A stretch of DNA of 19,562 nucleotides from Halomonas sp. GTDB lineage: Bacteria > Pseudomonadota > Gammaproteobacteria > Pseudomonadales > Halomonadaceae. Below the pieces are notes generated by a model that saw nothing but the letters and a program-made list of their open reading frames with translations, had not been told where the DNA came from and did not search any database. The position numbers were made by a program, and so were the translations under genes. This document shows, piece after piece, positions 1-7,279 of this stretch. Position 1 is the stretch's first letter. Every line of letters begins with the position of its first letter. The stretch covers positions 1-19,562 of the forward strand of contig SKVX01000099.1 of the NCBI GenBank assembly GCA_007129225.1. The letters run 5' to 3'.

Positions 1-126
1 CATCGGCAACACCGCCGGGAGTCCTTCGGCCTCCAGTCGTGATCTAAAGATGCGCCGACCGGGTGGCAATAGCCTGACGCAGCAGGAAAAAGACAGCTGT
101 AGGATCAGGTTTGGTCTGAAAACTGA

Positions 127-158
127 CGGTGCCTGGCCAGGCATTCTATCAGGCACCG
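127..158 (-). terminator. Probable terminator after the patatin gene
   Basis: Nine base pairs form between 127-135 and 150-158, with a 14-nt loop. On the minus strand the hairpin is followed by a T-rich stretch (TCAGTTTTC). The stop codon of the patatin-like gene (149-151) lies at the edge of the stem, so the hairpin forms right at the end of the coding region. A competing 12-bp perfect palindrome (131-142) sits partly inside it. The large loop and interrupted T tract make it a moderate rather than strong terminator. Confidence 0.5.
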
Positions 159-1204
159 CCTCCCGACTCGCGTTCCGCCGGCATCTGGGGCGGCTGAACA
201 ATCATTCCAGGGCTGCCAACCTGGGAGCGCCCTTCATATTGGTCCAGCGCCTGGAGGGTAAGGTGGCGTCCAAGCCGTATCAGGGCTTCGGCACGATGGA
301 ACTCTAAGGCGCCGCAGACCGTCTTGGGGACTTCGATCAGGATATCGGGGGGGTAGCCTGCCACCTTGTACTTCGCCAGTGCCGCCTGAGTAATATCGAA
401 GGAGGCCAGGATCATGTCCAGCCGCCCCCAGGCGCGGCGCCCATGGGGTGTCTTCGCCTCCCCGTCTTCATTATCCACGTCGTTTGCCCCACCGTTGCCC
501 AGCCCATCCAGCAGGCGCCGGGTCGCCCCGCGAACGTCCATCCAACCGCTCAGCGAAGAGGCAGCCTCTTCTTCCACTGCCGCGATGCCGTGCTCAGGCG
601 GTAGCAGCTCCTCCAGTGTCACGGGCTGTGGACTGTGTGCAGTGACATTCACCGCCAGCATGAGGTCGGCATGGGCCGATGCGGTAGGGATGATCGGCAA
701 TGGGTTGAGCAGGCCACCATCGACCAGGGTCTGGGCACCGATATGCACCGGGGTGATGACGCCGGGGATGGCGATGGAGGCACGCATGGCACGCAGTAGC
801 GAGCCCGTCTGGAACCATACTTCACGCTGGCGGGCCAGGTCGGTGGCCACGGTGGTCAAGGGGATCGGCAGGTCCTCGATCAGGCAGTCACCGACCAGTT
901 CCTCCAGCTTGCTCATCACCTTGCTGGCGCGCATGGCCCCCATGGGGCTCCAGGTCACATCCACCAGCTTGAGCACATCGAAGTAGTCGAGCCGGCAGAC
1001 CCACTCGCGGTAGGCATCGAGCTCCCCCGCCGCATAGATACCGCCGATGACGGCCCCCATGGAGCAGCCGGAAATCGCCACGACTTCGTAGCCGCGGGCC
1101 TCGAGCACGTCGATCACGCCGATATGGGCATAGCCCCTCGCCCCACCGCTGCCAAGGGTCAGGGCGACACGCTTGCCCGTATTGGCTTTCATTGCACCAC
1201 CCAT
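149..1204 (-). CDS. Patatin-like phospholipase family protein (RssA-type)
   Basis: Predicted serine acyl hydrolase with a Ser-Asp dyad, about 351 residues, most like the bacterial RssA/YchK group. Visible hallmarks are the glycine-rich oxyanion loop GSGGARG near residues 18-24, the nucleophile elbow GCSMG (Ser48), and the second catalytic motif DGG (Asp162) followed by NPLP. No signal peptide is visible, so it is probably cytoplasmic or peripheral at the inner membrane. The frame is open up to a GTG at 1222 that overlaps the preceding gene's stop, but AAGGAG at 1212-1217 sits 7 nt before the ATG at 1204, so I chose that start. The C-terminal third, after about residue 190, is less conserved and carries an acidic Gly/Asn/Asp-rich stretch. 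It is the last gene of a three-hydrolase run. The physiological substrate is unknown. Confidence 0.85.
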   Translation of the reverse strand: MGGAMKANTGKRVALTLGSGGARGYAHIGVIDVLEARGYEVVAISGCSMGAVIGGIYAAGELDAYREWVCRLDYFDVLKLVDVTWSPMGAMRASKVMSKLEELVGDCLIEDLPIPLTTVATDLARQREVWFQTGSLLRAMRASIAIPGVITPVHIGAQTLVDGGLLNPLPIIPTASAHADLMLAVNVTAHSPQPVTLEELLPPEHGIAAVEEEAASSLSGWMDVRGATRRLLDGLGNGGANDVDNEDGEAKTPHGRRAWGRLDMILASFDITQAALAKYKVAGYPPDILIEVPKTVCGALEFHRAEALIRLGRHLTLQALDQYEGRSQVGSPGMIVQPPQMPAERESGGGA

Positions 1205-1211
1205 GATGTCA

Positions 1212-1217
1212 CTCCTT
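1212..1217 (-). promoter_or_regulatory. Ribosome binding site fixing the patatin start at 1204
   Basis: AAGGAG on the minus strand lies 7 nt before the ATG at 1204. The in-frame GTG at 1222 lies upstream of this site, so it would leave the Shine-Dalgarno inside the coding region. The site lies just after the stop codon of the preceding hydrolase gene. Confidence 0.7.
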
Positions 1218-1218
1218 G

Positions 1219-2088
1219 TCACACACCCTCGCCCAGGACTTGCCAGTCGACGATCGCCTGGGCCACTGCCGCCACAGCACCGAGCTCCAGGTGCAAGTGA
1301 TGGCCACCGGGCAACACCCGGCGAGTCAGCGCCGAGACCGCCGAGCGTGCGGCGGCCGCCGACTCCCTCTCTCCCAATATGCCGCTGTCGCCTTCGATCA
1401 ACAGCACCGGCGCCTTGATAGCTCCCAGCAGCGCCAGGACCTGTTCGGGCGTCAGACGCACCGGCGAGGGCCAGAGCAGGCGACCATCGGTTCGCAGGCG
1501 CACATGCCCGTCGCCCTCGTCGCTGAGGTTGCGCGCCACTACCGGGCTTGCGGTATCGGCATTGATGGGCGTCACGCCGCCGGCTACCCGTGCCGCCACG
1601 GCGGTCTTGATATCAGGATAGCGTGGTGCGGCCGATAAGGAGCGACGGGAGGCACGAAGCCCCTTGTGCAGTTGTTGTGCAGCGTCGCCGGCCGGGGTGG
1701 TAAGCGCTCCCAGGCCATCGATCAGGATCAGCCGATCAACGCGCTCGGGTAGCGCTGCAGCGGTCAGGCAGGACACGCCCGCCCCCATGGAGTGGGCCAG
1801 TAGCGTGGCCCGCTCCAGGCCCAGCTCATCGGCGGCATCCAGCAGGTCGTGGCAGTAGTCCCATAGCGCATAATCGCCCGCGACATGTTGCGAATGGCCG
1901 TGCCCGGTGAAGTCGATGGCCACGATCCGTATGCTCAGACGTCGTACCAGAAGCGGTGCCAGTCGCATAAAGCTCGCCGCGTTATCCAGCCAGCCGTGCA
2001 GCGCCAACCAGGTCGGGGCCTGCTCGGCGCCCCAGCACAATCCCGCGAGTCGTCCGCCGGCCAGGCTAATGGCTCGTGGGTCGCTCAT
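1219..2088 (-). CDS. Alpha/beta-fold hydrolase
   Basis: A 289-residue alpha/beta-hydrolase. Recognisable elements are the oxyanion-region HGW motif (residues 31-33), strand and turn DFTGHGHS (59-66), the nucleophile elbow AHSMG with Ser100, a probable catalytic Asp in IEGDSG (Asp234), and a His cluster GGHHLH (261-266) supplying the catalytic histidine. No signal peptide or membrane segment is seen. The overall pattern resembles the MEST/epoxide-hydrolase-like group of small esterases, but the substrate cannot be deduced. Its ATG overlaps the stop codon of the upstream hydrolase gene by 4 bp (ATGA-type), and its stop is 14 bp before the patatin start, so the three genes are probably co-transcribed and translationally coupled. 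Confidence 0.85.
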   Translation of the reverse strand: MSDPRAISLAGGRLAGLCWGAEQAPTWLALHGWLDNAASFMRLAPLLVRRLSIRIVAIDFTGHGHSQHVAGDYALWDYCHDLLDAADELGLERATLLAHSMGAGVSCLTAAALPERVDRLILIDGLGALTTPAGDAAQQLHKGLRASRRSLSAAPRYPDIKTAVAARVAGGVTPINADTASPVVARNLSDEGDGHVRLRTDGRLLWPSPVRLTPEQVLALLGAIKAPVLLIEGDSGILGERESAAAARSAVSALTRRVLPGGHHLHLELGAVAAVAQAIVDWQVLGEGV

Positions 2089-2900
2089 GCCGATACCTCC
2101 AGCAGCTCTTCCAGCATGGCCAACAGCCCCTGGCGAGTCTCCTCGGGATGCTCCATGGGAAACATGTGCGTGCCCGGCACCAGCGACAGCTTGATCCGAT
2201 GTCGTTCGAGCCGGCGTCGGCGAGCCGGCGTGATCAGGTCGGAGTCACGGCCGGCAATCAGGCCGAAGGGCACTTGCAGGCGCTGCGGGAGGCGAGTCAG
2301 ATGGTCGGGAAGCTGACGGAATATCTCGGTCTCGATGGCAGGGTCATACACCAGCTCGGCGGAGCCATCGTCGCGCAGCCGGGTGCCCCCCTCGACATAG
2401 TCATGCAGCGCATCGGGCGTAAAGCGCCGGAACAGACCGCGACGACGCAGGTGATTGGCCATGGCGTCACGATCGGGCCACGCCGACCGCCGCCCCCGGG
2501 ACTTGCCCGCCGGCGTGACTCGGTCGATGAAGCCGAAGCGCTTGGCCATCTTCATCCCCCAGGCGTCCAGCCCCAGCATCAGCGGCGGGTCCAGCATGAC
2601 CACGCAGCGAAAGCGCTCGGGGGCACGCTCGGCGGCCATGGCCATCAGCACACCGCCCATGGAGTGCCCCACGCCGATGGCGGGCTCCTCGCTGTGGGTC
2701 AGGTGGTCGAGCAGCTCATCACGCAGTGCCAGCCAGTTGTGACCGACCGGGTAGTCGGGGTGATGGCCCAGGCGATCGACCGGGTGAACGTCGAAGCGCT
2801 CGCGCAGCGGCGCCAGCAGGCTGCGGTAGCTCATGCCGGGAAAGCCATTGGCATGGGCGAAGATCAATCGCGGTCGATGGCTAGCGGGGGAAACGGTCAT
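2085..2900 (-). CDS. Alpha/beta-fold hydrolase
   Basis: A second alpha/beta-hydrolase, not a close duplicate of its neighbour. It has HANGFPG near the N-terminus as the oxyanion element, the nucleophile elbow GHSMGG (Ser80 from the chosen start), IAGRDSDL for the acid and GTHMFPMEHPE for the catalytic His. I chose ATG 2900 (271 residues, beginning MTVSPASHRP). An upstream in-frame ATG at 2927 would add nine residues, has no Shine-Dalgarno, and lies inside a dyad (2922-2934) that looks more like a regulatory site; the Shine-Dalgarno for 2900 is also weak. It is the first gene of the three-hydrolase unit and is divergent from the small ORF at 3027. The function within the superfamily is not assignable. 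Confidence 0.82.
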   Translation of the reverse strand: MTVSPASHRPRLIFAHANGFPGMSYRSLLAPLRERFDVHPVDRLGHHPDYPVGHNWLALRDELLDHLTHSEEPAIGVGHSMGGVLMAMAAERAPERFRCVVMLDPPLMLGLDAWGMKMAKRFGFIDRVTPAGKSRGRRSAWPDRDAMANHLRRRGLFRRFTPDALHDYVEGGTRLRDDGSAELVYDPAIETEIFRQLPDHLTRLPQRLQVPFGLIAGRDSDLITPARRRRLERHRIKLSLVPGTHMFPMEHPEETRQGLLAMLEELLEVSA

Positions 2901-2921
2901 GATAGTGTCCAGTGTCAAGCA

Positions 2922-2934
2922 AGACATAATGTCT
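2922..2934. promoter_or_regulatory. Possible operator dyad (AGACAT-A-ATGTCT)
   Basis: A perfect 6-bp inverted repeat with a single central base lies in the divergent region between the hydrolase operon and the small-ORF/transporter operon, 22 bp upstream of the chosen hydrolase start. The size and symmetry suit a dimeric regulator, but no regulator gene lies nearby and no clear promoter could be aligned with it. Confidence 0.25.
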
Positions 2935-3026
2935 GTGGCGATAGCAGGCTAACGGGTTTACCCTATTTCGCCAAGTTGAACCCTCGACTGACCCATGCCC
3001 ACGCCCAGGCCAACCGGAGTCTCGCC

Positions 3027-3128
3027 ATGCCAGCGCCACGCCCCCCGCGTGATACCCGAATCCGTAACCGTGTCTTCTGGATCACCGTGATCGCCGCCGT
3101 GACCGTCGGCCTGTGGCTGGCTCGCTGA
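3027..3128 (+). CDS. 33-residue single-span membrane mini-protein, coupled to the AEC transporter
   Basis: A short ORF begins at ATG 3027, preceded by CGGAG 7 nt upstream (a good Shine-Dalgarno). The N-terminal half is Pro/Arg-rich (MPAPRPPRDTRIRNR). It is followed by one hydrophobic span of about 16 residues (VFWITVIAAVTVGLWL) and ends in Ala-Arg. The charge distribution predicts a cytoplasmic N-terminus. Its TGA (3126-3128) directly abuts the ATG of the transporter at 3129, which has no clear Shine-Dalgarno of its own, so the small ORF may exist to feed ribosomes into the transporter, or may be a small membrane partner. I do not recognise the family. Confidence 0.55.
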   Translation: MPAPRPPRDTRIRNRVFWITVIAAVTVGLWLAR

Positions 3129-4076
3129 ATGGAAATGATCGACGTTTTCTTCGGCACCCTGGAAGTCACCCTGCCGGTCTTCATCATGGTCTTCATCGGC
3201 CTCGGCCTGAAGCGTGCCGGCTGGATCGATCAGCCCTTCATCAACACCGCCTCGCTGCTGGTCTTCAAAGGCACTTTGCCGATGCTGATCTTTCTCAGCA
3301 TCATCAAGGCCGACCTGGACGCCACGCTGAACCCCTTGCTGCTCGGCTTCTTTGCCCTGGCCACCCTGGGCAGCTTCCTGTTCAGTTGGGGCTGGGCCAC
3401 GCTGCGCGTGCCGCATGCGGACCGCGGCGTCTATGTCCAGGCAGCCTTCCGCGGCAACGCAGGCATAGTTAGTCTCGCGCTTGCAGCAAGCCTGTATGGA
3501 GACTACGGGCTCTCTGCTGGAGGTCTCTTACTCGGCGTGGTCATCATTACCTATAATGCCCTGTCGGTGATTGCACTAACCACCTACCAAGAAGACCACA
3601 GCACCGACTGGCGCAGCATCATTTCGCATATTGCGCACAACCCGCTGATCCTGGCCGTGGTCGTGGCGGTGCCGGTGGCCGCCATGGAGTGGCGCCTTCC
3701 CGGTTGGCTGATGACCTCAGGGGAGTACTTTGCCTCGCTGACCCTTCCGCTGGCACTGATCTGTATCGGCGCCACCCTTTCACTGGGCTCGATCCGGGCA
3801 TCGGGACGGCTGGCCGCCAGTGCCAGCCTGATGAAGATGATCACGATACCGGCGCTGGCCACAGGAGCCGCCTGGCTGGTCGGCTTCCAGGGACGCGAAC
3901 TCGGCGTCCTCTTCCTGTTCTTCGCCAGCCCCACGGCAGCGGCGGCCTTCGTGATGGCCAAGGCGATGGGCGGCAATGCCGTCCTCACCGCCAATATCAT
4001 CGCCCTGACCACCCTGATGGCCAGTGTGACCATCACCCTGGGTGTTTTCGGTCTGCGCCTCGCCGGGCTGATCTAA
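3129..4076 (+). CDS. AEC (auxin efflux carrier) family transporter
   Basis: A 315-residue polytopic membrane protein with about ten hydrophobic segments and the AEC/PIN-like layout: an N-terminal bundle beginning VTLPVFIMVFIGLGLKRAG, the conserved turn FRGNAGIVSLALA in the middle, and a C-terminal bundle containing FASPTAAAAFVMAKAMGG. Bacterial members export or exchange organic acids such as malate, but the substrate is not predictable here. The start directly follows the stop of a 33-codon membrane ORF, implying translational coupling. A stretch around 3463-3600 uses codons that are rare in the rest of the window (ATA, TTA, CTA, AGT), although the protein reads through intact. It converges with sixA, leaving only 35 bp between them. 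Confidence 0.88.
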   Translation: MEMIDVFFGTLEVTLPVFIMVFIGLGLKRAGWIDQPFINTASLLVFKGTLPMLIFLSIIKADLDATLNPLLLGFFALATLGSFLFSWGWATLRVPHADRGVYVQAAFRGNAGIVSLALAASLYGDYGLSAGGLLLGVVIITYNALSVIALTTYQEDHSTDWRSIISHIAHNPLILAVVVAVPVAAMEWRLPGWLMTSGEYFASLTLPLALICIGATLSLGSIRASGRLAASASLMKMITIPALATGAAWLVGFQGRELGVLFLFFASPTAAAAFVMAKAMGGNAVLTANIIALTTLMASVTITLGVFGLRLAGLI

Positions 4077-4111
4077 GCCGGTCTGCTCATGTCATGGCAC
4101 CGCTGCCGAGA

Positions 4112-4603
4112 TCAGGGGCCTTCATCCGGCCAGGTGACGTCGTTCGGCGCCATGAAACGTCGCAGCCTGGCGCAGCCCGCCGCCCACACCTCGGCCTCGA
4201 GCTCAGCCACGGCCGCCGTGGGAAAGGCCAGGCCGCGGTCGCTTCGCCCCTCGACCAGCAGCCCCGCCAGCGCACCCACCAGCGGCATGTGGCTGACCAA
4301 CACGAGTGGCTCTCGACCAGGCTGCTCCAGCAGCCAGTCACTCACCGCCTCGGGGGGATCGTCAGGCGTCACCATGGCCAGGGTCTCGACCTCACGGCCC
4401 AGGCTGGCCGCCACATGGTCCGCGGTCTGCCGGGCGCGCACATAGGGACTGGTGAGGATTCGCGCCTCATCGAGCTCCTGGTACTGCAGCCAGTCGGCCA
4501 TGCGCGCAGCTTCGGCATGACCGCGAGCGGTAAGCTTGCGCTCGGCATCGACGCTGCCCGGGCCGGCCTCGCCATGGCGCATGATCAACACTCGCTTACT
4601 CAT
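4112..4603 (-). CDS. sixA: Phosphohistidine phosphatase SixA
   Basis: A 163-residue member of the histidine phosphatase (phosphoglycerate mutase-like) superfamily. The catalytic RHGEA motif is at residues 9-13 (His10 is the expected phospho-acceptor), SPYVRA at 52-57 supplies a phosphate-binding Arg, and SHMPLVG contains the second catalytic His105. The length matches the SixA family, which lacks the large insertion of the mutases. In E. coli SixA acts on phosphohistidine of the nitrogen phosphotransferase protein NPr (and was first reported on ArcB); here the target is inferred only. The ATG lies inside the end of gpsA with an 8-bp overlap and is preceded by GGAGG at 6 nt, so it is co-expressed with gpsA. 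Confidence 0.88.
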   Translation of the reverse strand: MSKRVLIMRHGEAGPGSVDAERKLTARGHAEAARMADWLQYQELDEARILTSPYVRARQTADHVAASLGREVETLAMVTPDDPPEAVSDWLLEQPGREPLVLVSHMPLVGALAGLLVEGRSDRGLAFPTAAVAELEAEVWAAGCARLRRFMAPNDVTWPDEGP

Positions 4604-5699
4604 CGCGCACCTCCCGCCGGCTCGCCCCGGACGGATCGTCGGCGGCTTCTACCCGCCGGTGGGCCCGCTGCACGTCCTCCCTCGAAAGCAGGAATTCCAC
4701 ATCGCTGCTCTGCTCCCCTCGCATCAGCATGCGCGCCATTTCCCGCGCCGGCACACCCTCGAAAAGCACCTGGTAGAGCCCTTCGGCCAGGGGCATGTAG
4801 ACGTCGTCCTCACGGGCCTTGTCGCGCACCAGGCGCACCGTATTGACCCCCTCGGCCACCTGACCCAGGGCCGCCACCGCCTCATCGAGGGGCTTCCCCT
4901 GACCCAGCGCATAGCCGACTCGATAGTTGCGCGACAGGTCCGACGAGCAGGTCACGATCAGATCGCCGACCCCGGCAAGCCCGAGAAACGTCATGGGGTT
5001 GGCTCCCTGATCCACCGCAAACCGACCCATCTCGGCCAGCGCACGGGTCATCAGCATGCTGCGGGTGTTCTCGCCCATGCCCAGGGCGGCGGCCATGCCG
5101 GCGGCGATGGCATAGATATTCTTGAGCGCCCCGCCCAGTTCCACACCATAGCGGTCGTTGCTGGCATAGACCCTGAAATAATCGCAACTCAGCGCCTGCT
5201 GCACCCGGGTGCGAGTCAGCGGGTCATCGCTGGCCACCACCGTGGCGGTAAGCTGTTTCTGGGCGATCTCCGTGGCCAGATTGGGCCCCGAGATCACCCC
5301 GATATGGGTGAAGCCCGTCTCCTCCTGGAGAATCTGGCTCATCAGCTTGAAGCCATCCTCCTGAATACCCTTGGTGGTACTGACCAGGATCTGGTCGGCA
5401 CGCAGCCAGGGGCGTGCCTGACGCACGACGTCGCGAAAGGCCTTGGAAGGAATCGCCACGAGAACCAGTTCCGCCCGCTCGAGCACTGCCTGCATATCGC
5501 TCGACGCCTTCACCCCCGGATTGATGGCGAAATCGGGCAGGTAGCGGCCGTTTCGGTGTTCGCGGTTGATCTGCTCCACCAGCTCGGCGTCGCGTAGCCA
5601 CTGGCACACTTTTGCCCCGTTGTCGGCGGCAATGCTGGCAAGCGCCGTACCGAAGCTGCCTCCGCCCAGCACCGCCACCCGCATGGGATCATCTGACAT
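4596..5699 (-). CDS. gpsA: Glycerol-3-phosphate dehydrogenase [NAD(P)+]
   Basis: Cytoplasmic enzyme that reduces dihydroxyacetone phosphate to sn-glycerol-3-phosphate for phospholipid synthesis. At 367 residues it is somewhat longer than the usual ~330, through a charged C-terminal tail. Motifs visible are the Rossmann GGGSFGTALA (12-21), STTKG with Lys110, SGPNLATEIA (137-146), the catalytic Lys193 in ALKNIYAIAAG, and the substrate-binding GLAGVGDLIVTCSSDLSRN (240-258). The ATG at 5699 has only a weak Shine-Dalgarno; a second ATG five codons in would have a poorer one. The gene starts just downstream of the pntB terminator, so it needs its own promoter within about 45 bp; none is convincing. 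sixA overlaps its 3' end. Confidence 0.95.
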   Translation of the reverse strand: MSDDPMRVAVLGGGSFGTALASIAADNGAKVCQWLRDAELVEQINREHRNGRYLPDFAINPGVKASSDMQAVLERAELVLVAIPSKAFRDVVRQARPWLRADQILVSTTKGIQEDGFKLMSQILQEETGFTHIGVISGPNLATEIAQKQLTATVVASDDPLTRTRVQQALSCDYFRVYASNDRYGVELGGALKNIYAIAAGMAAALGMGENTRSMLMTRALAEMGRFAVDQGANPMTFLGLAGVGDLIVTCSSDLSRNYRVGYALGQGKPLDEAVAALGQVAEGVNTVRLVRDKAREDDVYMPLAEGLYQVLFEGVPAREMARMLMRGEQSSDVEFLLSREDVQRAHRRVEAADDPSGASRREVRDE

Positions 5700-5744
5700 G
5701 GTCGCCCCAGAATAAAGTCCGGTTGAGAGTAGAGTGTAACGAAA

Positions 5745-5765
5745 AGCGCCCCCTTCGGGGGCGCT
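5745..5765 (-). terminator. Rho-independent terminator of pntAB
   Basis: A GC-rich 9-bp stem (5745-5753 with 5757-5765) has a 3-nt loop and is followed on the minus strand by TTTTC. It lies 53 bp after the pntB stop and before the gpsA start, so it separates the two minus-strand units. The T run is short, so some read-through into gpsA is possible. Confidence 0.7.
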
Positions 5766-5817
5766 GCTTGGTGCTTAGCATAGCACCGGGCCGTCCATGC
5801 CGACCCGGCCGATTGCG

Positions 5818-7263
5818 TCAGTCGATCAATGACAGCAGCGAATCGATGCTCTCGCGCGCATCGCCATAGAACATCCGCGTGTTGTCCTTGTAGAACAGCG
5901 GATTCTCGATGCCCGAGTAGCCCGTACCCTGGCCACGCTTGCAGACGAAGACGACCGCGGACTTCCAGACCTCGAGCACCGGCATGCCGGCGATGGGGCT
6001 GTTGGGGTCATCCTGGGCGGCAGGGTTCACGATATCGTTGGAGCCGATGACAATCGTGACGTCGGTCTTGGGGAAATCGTCGTTGATCTCGTCCATTTCC
6101 AGCACGATATCGTAGGGGACCCTGGCCTCGGCCAGCAGTACGTTCATGTGCCCCGGCAGGCGCCCTGCCACCGGGTGAATGGCGAAACGCACCTCCTTGC
6201 CCGCCGAACGCAGCTTGCGCACCAGTTCGCTCACCGCGTTCTGGGCCTGGGCCACCGCCATGCCGTAACCCGGCACGATGACGACGCTGTTGGCGTTGTT
6301 CAGCGAACTGGCCACGCCTGCCGCGTCGATGGCCACCTGCTCGCCCTCGATCTCAGCCGCGGCGCCAGTCTGCGCGGCACCAAAGCCACCCAGGATGACG
6401 CTCACGAAGTTGCGGTTCATCGCCTTGCACATGATGTAGGAAAGAATGGCGCCGGAAGAGCCCACCAATGCACCGGTCACGATCAGCAGGTCGTTGGAGA
6501 GTGTGAAGCCGATCGCCGCCGCTGCCCAACCCGAATAACTGTTGAGCATCGACACCACCACCGGCATGTCGGCGCCGCCAATCCCCATGATCAGGTGCCA
6601 GCCGATGAAGAAGGCCAGCAGTGCCAGCAGGAGCAGCGTCCAGAAGCCCGCCCCGGCAATATAGGCGATCGCCAGCACCAAGCACAGCACTGCAGCGCCG
6701 GCGTTGAGCATATGCCCGCCCGGGAGCTGGTTGGGCTTGCCGTCCACCTTGCCGGCCAGCTTGCCGAAGGCGATGATCGAACCGGTAAAGGTGATGGCCC
6801 CGATGAAGATGGCGAACACCACTTCGATCTGCAGGAACATCAGCTCATCGGGGGCCTTGGTGGCCACCAGTGCGGCAAAGGCCGAGAACTCATGCTGTGC
6901 GGCGCCCATCGCCTGGGCGGCCATCACGCGACGCCGCTCGAGATCGGCGTTCCAGGCCACGAACACCGCGGCCAGGCCGACGAAGGAGTGCAGCGCCGCC
7001 ACCAGCTGAGGCATCTCGGTCATGGCGACCCGGCTGGCCACGTACCAGCCGATCACGGAGCCAATGATGATCATCGGGATCATCCACCAGTAGCCACCGA
7101 TCCCGGGGCCGAAGGCGGTGAAGAACACCGCCACGGCCATGCCCACGATGCCATACCATACCGCGCGCTTGGCCTTTTCCTGATTGCTCAACCCCCCCAG
7201 CGAGAGAATGAAGAGCACGCTTGCCGCAATGGCTGCGGCAGAAACAAAACCTTGTTCCAACAT
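5818..7263 (-). CDS. pntB: Proton-translocating NAD(P) transhydrogenase subunit beta
   Basis: Inner-membrane subunit that couples proton flow to hydride transfer from NADH to NADP+. At 481 residues it is close to the family's usual length. The N-terminal ~290 residues form many membrane helices (domain II), including ALHSFVG, which holds the conserved proton-pathway His (His92). The C-terminal domain III binds NADP(H): PGYGMAVAQ (331-339), GHMNVLLAEA (371-380), GSNDIVNPAA (407-416) and KRGQGTGYSGIENPLF (442-457) are all intact. The ATG is preceded by CGGAG 8 nt upstream, within a 16-bp gap after pntA, and transcription ends at the hairpin 5745-5765. Together with PntA it forms the complete enzyme, a major NADPH source. 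Confidence 0.96.
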   Translation of the reverse strand: MLEQGFVSAAAIAASVLFILSLGGLSNQEKAKRAVWYGIVGMAVAVFFTAFGPGIGGYWWMIPMIIIGSVIGWYVASRVAMTEMPQLVAALHSFVGLAAVFVAWNADLERRRVMAAQAMGAAQHEFSAFAALVATKAPDELMFLQIEVVFAIFIGAITFTGSIIAFGKLAGKVDGKPNQLPGGHMLNAGAAVLCLVLAIAYIAGAGFWTLLLLALLAFFIGWHLIMGIGGADMPVVVSMLNSYSGWAAAAIGFTLSNDLLIVTGALVGSSGAILSYIMCKAMNRNFVSVILGGFGAAQTGAAAEIEGEQVAIDAAGVASSLNNANSVVIVPGYGMAVAQAQNAVSELVRKLRSAGKEVRFAIHPVAGRLPGHMNVLLAEARVPYDIVLEMDEINDDFPKTDVTIVIGSNDIVNPAAQDDPNSPIAGMPVLEVWKSAVVFVCKRGQGTGYSGIENPLFYKDNTRMFYGDARESIDSLLSLID

Positions 7264-7279
7264 GTCGTTACTCCGCCGC

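Noticed and set aside
1..126. Possible ends or starts of genes at the left edge
   Set aside because: All frames close within about 50 bases or lack a convincing start. A GTG/ATG at 12-1 on the minus strand has only a weak AAGGA upstream and too little sequence to judge. I see nothing else supportable here.
2076..3026. Open plus-strand frame continuous with the 33-codon mini-ORF
   Set aside because: It lies opposite the real hydrolase gene and its product is low-complexity Gln/His/Arg-rich sequence typical of antisense frames in GC-rich DNA. Only the last part, from ATG 3027, has a ribosome site and a membrane-protein character.
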